A stretch of DNA of 53,236 nt from positions 1 through 53,236 of the forward strand of contig DATMAG010000092.1 of the NCBI GenBank assembly GCA_035560235.1, read 5' to 3'. Shown in pieces: positions 41,810 to 48,453 of the stretch. The notes below the pieces were generated by a model. It did no database searches, was not told the origin of the DNA, and was given only the letters and a program-made list of their open reading frames with translations. Position 1 is the stretch's first letter. Every line of letters starts with the position of its first letter. Source of the DNA: DASRDU01 sp035560235 (GTDB lineage Bacteria; Acidobacteriota; Blastocatellia; RBC074). The position numbers were made by a program, and so were the translations under genes.

Positions 41810-42916
41810 TCAATTCGCGCCCGCCGCGCGTCTGAGGATGATGATGTACTCGCCGAGCGAAGCCAGATCAATCACTTCGTATCCGGCGCTGACCGCTTCA
41901 TCCAGTTCACGGCGCGCTGTCTTCAGACGGGTCGCGGCCAGCACTTTGTAATCCTGCGCCGGGCGCGTCTGTGCCTGGTGGTCAGTCTCCATAATCGCCA
42001 CGATTCCGCTCGCGCCGCGATAGATGTAACCCTGCCGCCCGCTTGCCGTCAGTTCCTTTTGCAGCGTTCCGGTGCGCCGCACCTTCAGGAGCTTGTATTC
42101 GTACCGATGTTCCGGGCGGCCTTTCAGGTCACGCGACATCAGCGCCACGCCGAGCAGGCCGGATAATTGAAAACGCCAGCCTTCCTTTGCCAGTTGATTG
42201 ATCTCTTTTTCCAGCGTCCCCGGTTTCATCACTGAGATGAAACTGTACTCGCGCGTCGCCATCTCAGCCGCCGGATTGTCTGCGCGGCGTTGCATTACCA
42301 CGTCATATCTCAGCACCGGCAGCCCGAACAGAACCGAAGCCGCGTTATTGTCGCGATTGACCGACAGCGCGACCGGGTGGAAGCCTTCAGACACGCTCGT
42401 TTCAAGCGATTTCTGCATCGTCTCTTCGCGGTTCGCAGTCAGAAATCTGAACTCAACCCGCTGTCTGAGTTGTCCCGCCGGGCGTTCCAGCACGGCAAGG
42501 ATTTCCGAAGCTGTGAAAGGCAGGATACTGGCCTTTGCGGTCAGCCCGCGCAGTTCGTAGCCCTGTATGGCGACTGCCTCAAGATCCCTGCGCAGCGTGG
42601 AAATCCTCGTTGCAGCCAGCACAGTGTATTCGTACTGCTGCGCGAAGGGCGGTTCTGTTTTGTCCGGGGTCGCAGCAGCGCGCCGCATCATCAGCACTCC
42701 GATCTGACTTTCCGCAAAAGTGTCTGAAACGAACTGCAGGCGAAAACCCTCCTTCGCAGCCGCGTTCATCTCCTTTTCGAGACGGAATGAATCAGAGGTG
42801 GCAATGAAGCGATATTCAGGTCGCCCCGCCGCTTCGTCAGCCGGGACGCTGATCGCGATCAGGACAGGAATGATCCCGGCCATCAGACAGCCGGTGAGAA
42901 ATGATTTCAGTGGCAT
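41810..42916 (-). CDS. Secreted six-repeat protein (DUF4177-like repeats), paralogue B
   Basis: A 368-aa exported protein (signal peptide about 1-27, ending SVPADEA). Like paralogue A it consists of six repeats: PEYRFIATS, YEYTVLAAT, VEFRFLTAN, REYSFISVM, YEYKLLKVR and QDYKVLAAT begin them, and each has a helix such as LEKEINQLAKEGWRF and a final strand such as VALMSRD or IIILRR. Matching repeats in A and B (repeats 1, 4 and 5 in particular) are more alike than successive repeats within one protein, so the six-repeat array existed before the gene duplicated. First gene of the three-gene operon, 14 bases before the GTG of A. Confidence 0.76.
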   Translation of the reverse strand: MPLKSFLTGCLMAGIIPVLIAISVPADEAAGRPEYRFIATSDSFRLEKEMNAAAKEGFRLQFVSDTFAESQIGVLMMRRAAATPDKTEPPFAQQYEYTVLAATRISTLRRDLEAVAIQGYELRGLTAKASILPFTASEILAVLERPAGQLRQRVEFRFLTANREETMQKSLETSVSEGFHPVALSVNRDNNAASVLFGLPVLRYDVVMQRRADNPAAEMATREYSFISVMKPGTLEKEINQLAKEGWRFQLSGLLGVALMSRDLKGRPEHRYEYKLLKVRRTGTLQKELTASGRQGYIYRGASGIVAIMETDHQAQTRPAQDYKVLAATRLKTARRELDEAVSAGYEVIDLASLGEYIIILRRAAGAN

Positions 42917-43031
42917 AGTTCAGTGAAAGTATCGCCGGGACAGTCAGAGGACAGCGGCTGATCGTTACGGGGCGGGCCAGTTATAGCGAATTTCCGGTCT
43001 GCGCTTCAACCTCCGGCGCAGATTCGACCAT

Positions 43032-43071
43032 TAAAAAAGCGGCCTGCTACGATCAGTCGCGGCAGGCCGCT
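43032..43071 (-). terminator. Intrinsic terminator of the met operon
   Basis: On the minus strand, AGCGGCCTGC (43071-43062), a 14-base loop, its complement (43047-43038), then TTTTTT. It lies 28 bases after the stop of the second trans-sulfuration gene and closes the SAM-II-controlled unit. Confidence 0.88.
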
Positions 43072-43098
43072 GCAATCAGAAGCAGATTCCCTCAATCC

Positions 43099-44277
43099 TC
43101 AGTGAAAAGCGGCGGTCACCAGTTCTCTGGCAGTCTTTGCGGCAGCGGCGGCGAATGCCTGCTGCAGATCGTCGAGCAGATCCTCTGCATCCTCGATGCC
43201 GATTGAGAGGCGAATCAGATCAGCAGGCGGCGCAAGTTTTTCGCGCAGCGCAGCCGGAATGCTCGCGTGCGACATCCGGCACGGCAAACTGATCGAGGAA
43301 TTGACCGAACCGAAACTGACGGCAATATCGAACAGCTGTGTGGCTTCGACGAGCGCCTGCGAGAAACTTTCATCGCCGGTCGTAAAGCTGATGACTCCGC
43401 CTGCGCCCTTCGCCTGTCGCTGCTGAATCTCATAACCCGGATGCGATGGCAGCCCGGCATAAAAGACCTTTTCGACTGCCGGATGCGCTGCCAGAAACTG
43501 CGCTACCTGCTGCGCCGTCGCGTTCTGACGTTCGACCCGCAGCGCCAGCGTCTTGATGCCGCGCAGCAGCAGCCACGATTCAAACGGGCTGATCCCCGCG
43601 CCTTCGGCGTTCTGCTGAAATGCAATGCGCCGGTAAAGTTCTTCGTCGTTTGTGACCACAACGCCTCCGGTCACGTCGCTGTGACCGCATAAATATTTGG
43701 TTGCGGAATGAATCACCAGATCAGCGCCGAGCGCGAGCGGCTGCTGCAGCACTGGCGAGAGCATCGAATTGTCCACGGCCAGCAGCACACCTGCATCGCG
43801 CGCCAGTTGCGCCAGTTCGCGCAGATCAGAGATGTGCATCTGCGGATTGGTCGGCGTTTCAACCAGAATCAGTTTAGTGCGCGGCGTGATGGCACGGGCC
43901 ACGGCGGCGGCATCAGTCGTGTCGGCGTAAACGACATTGACGCCCTGACGCGGCAGCACCTGATCGAGCAGGCGCACCGTGCCGCCGTACAGATCATCAC
44001 CGGCGATGATCTCATCGCCCCATTCAGCGAGCTTTGCGACGGCAGTGATCGCCGCCATGCCGCTCGCAAAGGCGCAGGCAAAGGTGCCGCCTTCAAGTCT
44101 GGCAAGCTGATTTTCAAGCATTCGGCGCGTCGGGTTTGAGGTGCGCGTGTAATCGTATTCGCCGAATTCGGTCGCGGTCGGCTGACGAAAGGTCGCCGTC
44201 TGATAGATCGGCGGCGCGACCGCGCAGTAAGGGTCTTCGTTTCCTTCGGGACGAACGCAGCGGGTGGAAGTCTTCAT
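43099..44277 (-). CDS. Cystathionine gamma-synthase/beta-lyase family PLP enzyme
   Basis: A 392-aa cytoplasmic enzyme; ATG at 44277 follows AAGGAG (the TTG at 44295 is not used). Cys/Met-metabolism PLP family: APPIYQTATFRQPTATEFGEYDYTRTSNPTRRMLE, ASGMAAITAV, DLYGGTVRLL (active-site Tyr), VDNSMLSPVLQQPLALGADLVIHSATKYLCGHSDVTGG with the PLP Lys in SATK (about residue 201). The end SIGIEDAEDLLDDLQQAF is typical. It could be cystathionine gamma-synthase (joining O-acylhomoserine with Cys) or beta-lyase. Because the riboswitch-proximal gene is a second member of the same family, one probably makes and the other cleaves or bypasses cystathionine. 20 bases downstream of that gene. Confidence 0.9.
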   Translation of the reverse strand: MKTSTRCVRPEGNEDPYCAVAPPIYQTATFRQPTATEFGEYDYTRTSNPTRRMLENQLARLEGGTFACAFASGMAAITAVAKLAEWGDEIIAGDDLYGGTVRLLDQVLPRQGVNVVYADTTDAAAVARAITPRTKLILVETPTNPQMHISDLRELAQLARDAGVLLAVDNSMLSPVLQQPLALGADLVIHSATKYLCGHSDVTGGVVVTNDEELYRRIAFQQNAEGAGISPFESWLLLRGIKTLALRVERQNATAQQVAQFLAAHPAVEKVFYAGLPSHPGYEIQQRQAKGAGGVISFTTGDESFSQALVEATQLFDIAVSFGSVNSSISLPCRMSHASIPAALREKLAPPADLIRLSIGIEDAEDLLDDLQQAFAAAAAKTARELVTAAFH

Positions 44278-44297
44278 CCTTTCTTTCTCCTTCAAAC

Positions 44298-45491
44298 TTA
44301 CTGGCGCAAAGCCTGTTCAAGATCAGCAATGATGTCTTCAGGGTTCTCAAGTCCGACCGAGAGCCGCACCAGACCGTCAGTAATGCCCGCAGCGGCGCGC
44401 TGTTCGGGAGGCACGGCTGCGTGCGTCATCGAAACCGGATGCGTAATGAGCGTTTCAGCCGAACCCAGATTTTCTGCGAGCGAACACAGCCTGACTGAAT
44501 TCATCAGCCTGATGCCTGCGTCCACTCCGCCTTCAACTTCAAAGGCGATGAGCGCCCCGCCGGAACGCTGCTGCCGTCGCGCCAGTTCATACTGCGGGAA
44601 CGATTCAAGCCCCGGATAGGCGAGCCGCGTCACGCGCGGATGCCGTTCAAGAAACTGCGCAATCCGCAGCGCGTTGTCAGAATGCCGCTCCATTCGCAGC
44701 GGCAGCGTTTTTGCGCCCTGCAGCGTCAGCCACGCCGGAAACGGTGACTGAATCGCGCCAATCGCATTGCGCGTGTAAGCGAGCCGTTCGTGCAACTGTG
44801 CGTCGCGCGTAATCAGCACGCCGCCGACCGTCGCGTTGTGCCCTTCGATAAACTTCGTCGTCGAATGCAGCACGATGTCTGCGCCAAGTTCAAACGGACG
44901 CTGCAGCGCGGGCGTCAGCAGCGTGTTATCAACCACAAACAGCGCGTCAGCAGCGTGCGCGAGTTGCGCCGTCGCAGCCAGGTCGGTCAGCTTCAGCGTC
45001 GGATTGGCTGGTGATTCGATAAAGACCAGGCGGGTCGGCTCTCGCAGAGCAGCGGCAATCGCTTCAGTCTCGCTCGTGTCAACGAACTCAGCCGCGACGC
45101 CGAACGCGGAAAGAATCTGCTGCAGCAGGCGCACCGTGCCACCATAGACCGCCTGCGAGCAGACGACGCGATCACCTGCCTTGAGCAGTCCGAGAAAGAG
45201 CGCGGTTGTAGCCGCGAGTCCGGTGCCGTAGCAGGTCGCATACTCCGCGCCTTCGAGCGCCGCGAGGCGTTTCTCAAGCGCCGTCACGGTCGGATTGCCC
45301 GAACGGCTGTAGGTGTAGCCCTTGTCCCTGCCAACGGCTTCCTGGCGATAGGTTGTTGTCTGATAGATCGGCGTAAGCATCGCGCCCGTCACCGGATCAG
45401 CTTCGGTGCCGGCGTGCAGCGCGAGCGTTTCGAGTCCGTAAGCGGCTTCGTCGTGTGAACGATTGATCGTGTCGTCTGATGTGCTGGCCAT
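44298..45491 (-). CDS. O-acylhomoserine sulfhydrylase / cystathionine gamma-synthase family PLP enzyme
   Basis: A 397-aa cytoplasmic enzyme; ATG at 45491 with GAGGAG upstream; the longer frame would run into the terminator. LETLALHAGTEADPVTGAMLTPIYQTTTYRQ, GYTYSRSGNPTVTALEKRLAALEGAE, YGTGLAATTALFLG, AVYGGTVRLLQQI, VDNTLLTPALQRPFELGADIVLHSTTKFIEGHNATVGG (PLP Lys in STTK, about residue 216) and LSVGLENPEDIIADLEQAL are all in place. The family includes MetB, MetZ, MetY, cystathionine lyases; sequence alone does not decide. First gene after a SAM-II riboswitch, so it is repressed when S-adenosylmethionine is plentiful, which points to methionine synthesis rather than breakdown. Confidence 0.9.
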   Translation of the reverse strand: MASTSDDTINRSHDEAAYGLETLALHAGTEADPVTGAMLTPIYQTTTYRQEAVGRDKGYTYSRSGNPTVTALEKRLAALEGAEYATCYGTGLAATTALFLGLLKAGDRVVCSQAVYGGTVRLLQQILSAFGVAAEFVDTSETEAIAAALREPTRLVFIESPANPTLKLTDLAATAQLAHAADALFVVDNTLLTPALQRPFELGADIVLHSTTKFIEGHNATVGGVLITRDAQLHERLAYTRNAIGAIQSPFPAWLTLQGAKTLPLRMERHSDNALRIAQFLERHPRVTRLAYPGLESFPQYELARRQQRSGGALIAFEVEGGVDAGIRLMNSVRLCSLAENLGSAETLITHPVSMTHAAVPPEQRAAAGITDGLVRLSVGLENPEDIIADLEQALRQ

Positions 45492-45565
45492 CGCAGTCTC
45501 CTCGTCAAAGTCTGCGTGGCGATTGAAAGGCGGGTGAAAAACCAGAGGCGCTGGCGCGGGAAATG

Positions 45566-45597
45566 AAAAACCCCGCGCCTGAAGAGGTCGCGGGGTT
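45566..45597 (-). terminator. Leader terminator between SAM-II aptamer and coding region
   Basis: On the minus strand AACCCCGCG (45597-45589), an 11-base loop, CGCGGGGTT (45577-45569) and a T-run reaching 45566. It lies 27 bases after the aptamer and about 75 bases before the ATG, so SAM binding could favour its formation and stop transcription. The aptamer's 3' end and this hairpin do not share bases, so the switching base pairs are not obvious. Confidence 0.82.
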
Positions 45598-45623
45598 CTC
45601 TGAACAAGTGCGAGCAACCGAGC

Positions 45624-45673
45624 GGCTCTTTAGCAGTTTTTTTACGTGGAGCAAGTCGCCTTAAATCGCCACG
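45624..45673 (-). ncRNA. SAM-II riboswitch aptamer
   Basis: Read on the minus strand, 50 bases follow the SAM-II (metA-motif) plan in order: P1 5' arm CGTGG (45673-45669), GATTTAA (45667-45661), GGC (45660-45658), CTTGC (45655-45651), P1 3' arm CCACG (45649-45645), an A-rich linker, GCTAAA (45634-45629) and GCC (45626-45624). In the well-studied marine SAM-II RNA the pseudoknot uses CC with GG; here GGC with GCC, a compensating change that keeps the pairing. It lies between a promoter and an intrinsic terminator, upstream of two methionine-pathway PLP enzyme genes, as expected for control by S-adenosylmethionine. Confidence 0.9.
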
Positions 45674-45703
45674 TTCAATTATCAAAATCCAACAGCGGGC
45701 TTT

Positions 45704-45733
45704 CTTGTACCAGCCAGCACGCGAAATTGTCAA
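45704..45733 (-). promoter_or_regulatory. Promoter of the SAM-II/met operon
   Basis: On the minus strand TTGACA (45733-45728), 18-base spacer, TACAAG (45709-45704). The predicted start of transcription is about 24-28 bases before the SAM-II aptamer. The consensus -35 and the correct position make it the likely promoter. Confidence 0.7.
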
Positions 45734-45788
45734 GCCGGTGCGGAATTTTACTCAGGCCGCTGCTGTGTAAAAGTCAGCAGTTCAGTTT

Positions 45789-47549
45789 TTATTTGATGAC
45801 AAAAGCTGACAGTTCCTTCGGGCTGCGCAGATTGAAGATGCGGCCTGTCGTTTCATCCACCCGGTAATCGGGGTCTTTGTCCCTGAACAGCACCTGGCGT
45901 TCGCCCTGCCCGGTCATCATATTGACCCCGATGAGGCCTGCGCCCTTCTCTTTGCCCGCTGTGATGCTGGTCAGCACGTAGGTGTAGTTGCCCGAACTTT
46001 TCGTTGCTGTGAAGCGTTTGGCCGCGAACTGTTCATAGGCCGACATGGCGCTGATGAAATTTTTATTGGCCCGGTCGGCAGCGAATGAATTGCCGCGCTG
46101 AGCGTAATAAGCTTCCTGGCCAAGGTTCAGGTAAGCGCTGGCGGCGGTGATGGCGGCCATTGCTATTTTCTGCCAGCCGCTGACGCCCGGCGCTTCATAT
46201 TTCACCGACCACGCAATCTGCCGCGAGCGCGGATCGAAGGCGAGCAGGTGCTGTCGGCCACGCACGACGACTGTGCCGTTTTCACGGTGCGAAATCGCCA
46301 CCGGCTCGTCCGTGGTGTCAGCGCCTTTGGAACCGAATGCGCTCAGGCCGCCGAAACCGAACTTGGCCACTTTGGCCATCGTCGCCGCCGCGCCCAGGTT
46401 GTATTTGAATTCGAGCCTGAGCTTGAATGCCTCTTTGACATTGCCCCGACTGTTCAGATCAAGGCCGATCAGGTTCTTCTCGTCGGCAATCAGAATCTGA
46501 TTCTGTTCGCGCAGCAGCAGCAGATTGGTGATGCTGTTTTTCGCGCCGTCATAAGTCCAGGCCGCCGCGCCTGTTTTTTTATCGAGCGCAACGACGCCGT
46601 GCGGGCGTTTCTGCACGTATTCGCGTTGGCCGAAATCGTAAAAGACGCCGCCGAGCCTGCCATAAATCACTTCGCCTGACACCATCATTTCAGCAATCGC
46701 GCCGCCGAAATCCTTCGATGTCCATCTGATCCGGCCGGTCGCCTTGTCAATCGCGCGTACCTGGCCTTTGGCTGAGGTGTAAATCACGTCGCCGTCAATC
46801 ACGGCCTGCGCATTGCCGCGTTTGATGCTGCCTTCGGTAATGTCGTAGGCGACTTTCCAGACCAGCCTGCCGTCACTCAGGTTGTAACGATGCAGACCGG
46901 CGTAAGTCAGATAGACCGAATCGCCATCGAAAACGGGCGGGTTCGCGCCGCTCAGATCATACTTCGGAAAGTATCTGCTGCCGCGCTCAATGCCGTAGAG
47001 ATCAACCTTCTCGGTATATTCGGCGTGCCAGAGCAGTTCACCCGATGACAGGCGCAGGGCGGTAATGTCCGGCTTGTCCCTGTTCATCGAATTGTTTTTC
47101 ACGGTCAGAAACAGCACCAGATCCTTGTCGTAATCGGGCGCGACCTGAACCGTGTGACCTTTGAGCTGATCGGTCTGCCAGATGGTCTGCCCGGTCAGCA
47201 GGTCAACGGCAAACAGGCGCGTCTTTGCCTGCGTGAAGCCGGTGTTGTCCTGCACGAGCAGCAATGGGGTGCCGCTGATTTCGTGAATTTCAAACTCCTC
47301 GATCTTTTTCAGATCATCGCGCTGCCAGACCGGTTTGCCCGATTCCGGGTCAAGGCAGTACAGGCTGCCTTCGGTTCCAACCAGCAGCGAACCGAGGTCG
47401 CTCAGCCGGTACCATTTGATCTCCTGAGCCGGTCTGTGCGTCCAGAGCGGATCAGCCGCCACCGTCAGCGGGCTGAGTCCGGTCAGAATGGCTGCCAGCC
47501 CCAGCAGCCACACGGCGGATTTGAGTTGCGCTTGTGTCTTTATCCTCAT
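45789..47549 (-). CDS. Secreted PQQ-like beta-propeller protein
   Basis: A 586-aa protein; start taken at ATG 47549 (GGAGAGG upstream) which opens a signal peptide (about 1-33, LSPLTVAADP); another ATG-like start at 47660 adds an unlikely N-terminus. Propeller repeats of the PQQ/Trp-docking type: SLYCLDPESGKPVWQRDD, RLFAVDLLTGQTIWQTDQ, ITALRLSSGELLWHAEY, LHRYNLSDGRLVWKV, VRAIDKATGRIRWTSKD, VVALDKKTGAAAWTYDG, LLAFDPRSRQIAWSVKY. The C-terminal ~100 residues (KIAMAAITAASAYLNLGQEAYYAQRG) are more helical. No quinoprotein catalytic residues recognised; probably a periplasmic binding or assembly protein. Divergent from the sigma factor. Confidence 0.82.
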   Translation of the reverse strand: MRIKTQAQLKSAVWLLGLAAILTGLSPLTVAADPLWTHRPAQEIKWYRLSDLGSLLVGTEGSLYCLDPESGKPVWQRDDLKKIEEFEIHEISGTPLLLVQDNTGFTQAKTRLFAVDLLTGQTIWQTDQLKGHTVQVAPDYDKDLVLFLTVKNNSMNRDKPDITALRLSSGELLWHAEYTEKVDLYGIERGSRYFPKYDLSGANPPVFDGDSVYLTYAGLHRYNLSDGRLVWKVAYDITEGSIKRGNAQAVIDGDVIYTSAKGQVRAIDKATGRIRWTSKDFGGAIAEMMVSGEVIYGRLGGVFYDFGQREYVQKRPHGVVALDKKTGAAAWTYDGAKNSITNLLLLREQNQILIADEKNLIGLDLNSRGNVKEAFKLRLEFKYNLGAAATMAKVAKFGFGGLSAFGSKGADTTDEPVAISHRENGTVVVRGRQHLLAFDPRSRQIAWSVKYEAPGVSGWQKIAMAAITAASAYLNLGQEAYYAQRGNSFAADRANKNFISAMSAYEQFAAKRFTATKSSGNYTYVLTSITAGKEKGAGLIGVNMMTGQGERQVLFRDKDPDYRVDETTGRIFNLRSPKELSAFVIK

Positions 47550-47816
47550 TGCACGATTTCCTCTCCGGGGCGCTGATGTTGTCGCGGGAAAACTGAGATT
47601 GATCACCGGGAACAAGGCCCCGACCAGGAAGTTGAGATTGAAACGAGTTCTGACTCGCATGACTTTGGCTCCTTCGGTAATGAGTCGGCAAGGGATTGGT
47701 CAGGGGCTTCACTGAGTAACGCAGGATTGCTCGCCCGAATGGGTCAGGAGCGCAGAAATTTTTTATTGCTTCCCGGTCGCCGGTCTGTACAATCTGCGCC
47801 GTGCCCCACACCCTGA

Positions 47817-48443
47817 ATGTGGGAAGCCATGCCTGAGGCGAACGAGACTTCACACCACATCACCGAACTGCTCAACAGCGGCTCCCGCGAATCGCTCGAC
47901 CGTTTGTGGCCGCTCGTTTATGACGAGTTGCGGCAGCTGGCGGCCCGGCAGATGCGGCGCGAACGCCCCGATCACACGCTGCAACCGACGGCGCTGGTGC
48001 ACGAAGTCTGGTTGCGCCTGGTTGATCAGCGCGAGGCTGACTGGCGCAATCGCGCCCGTTTTTTCGGCTTGGCGGCTGAGATGATGCGGCGCATTCTGGT
48101 CAATCACGCGCTGGCCCGAAAGGCCGACAAGCGCGGCGGGCAGGAAACGAAGCTGTCGCTGGAAGAGGCCGTCAGCTTTGCCGCCGAACGCGAGGTCAGC
48201 CTCACATTGCTTGACGAAGCTCTCAATCAGCTTGCAGCCCTCGACCCTGAACTGTGCCGGATTGTCGAAATGCGATTTTTTGCCGGCCTGACCATCGAGG
48301 AAGTGGCTGAGGTTATGAACGTTTCAACCGCCACCGTCAAACGACAGTGGCGCACCGCCAGAGCCTGGCTTTATCAGCAGATCAGTCGCACGGACAACCC
48401 GCCCTCCCTGGAATCAACAGCAGCAGCCCCTGCTTCCCGATAA
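47817..48443 (+). CDS. ECF-type RNA polymerase sigma factor (TIGR02999 / Sig-70_X6 group)
   Basis: A 208-aa sigma factor (or 204 aa from a second ATG at 47829, which has GGGAAG upstream). Region 2 covers about residues 20-95 (LWPLVYDELRQLAARQMRRERPDHTLQPTALVHEVWLRLVDQ, RARFFGLAAEMMRRILVNHA), and region 4 about 135-190 (LNQLAALDPELCRIVEMRFFAGLTIEEVAEVMNVSTATVKRQWRTARAWLYQQI) with its helix-turn-helix. This subgroup is typical of Acidobacteria and Planctomycetes and is nearly always next to a Ser/Thr kinase gene, here 10 bases downstream. No anti-sigma gene is present, so the kinase is the probable controller. Confidence 0.92.
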   Translation: MWEAMPEANETSHHITELLNSGSRESLDRLWPLVYDELRQLAARQMRRERPDHTLQPTALVHEVWLRLVDQREADWRNRARFFGLAAEMMRRILVNHALARKADKRGGQETKLSLEEAVSFAAEREVSLTLLDEALNQLAALDPELCRIVEMRFFAGLTIEEVAEVMNVSTATVKRQWRTARAWLYQQISRTDNPPSLESTAAAPASR

Positions 48444-48453
48444 ATTCATCCCG

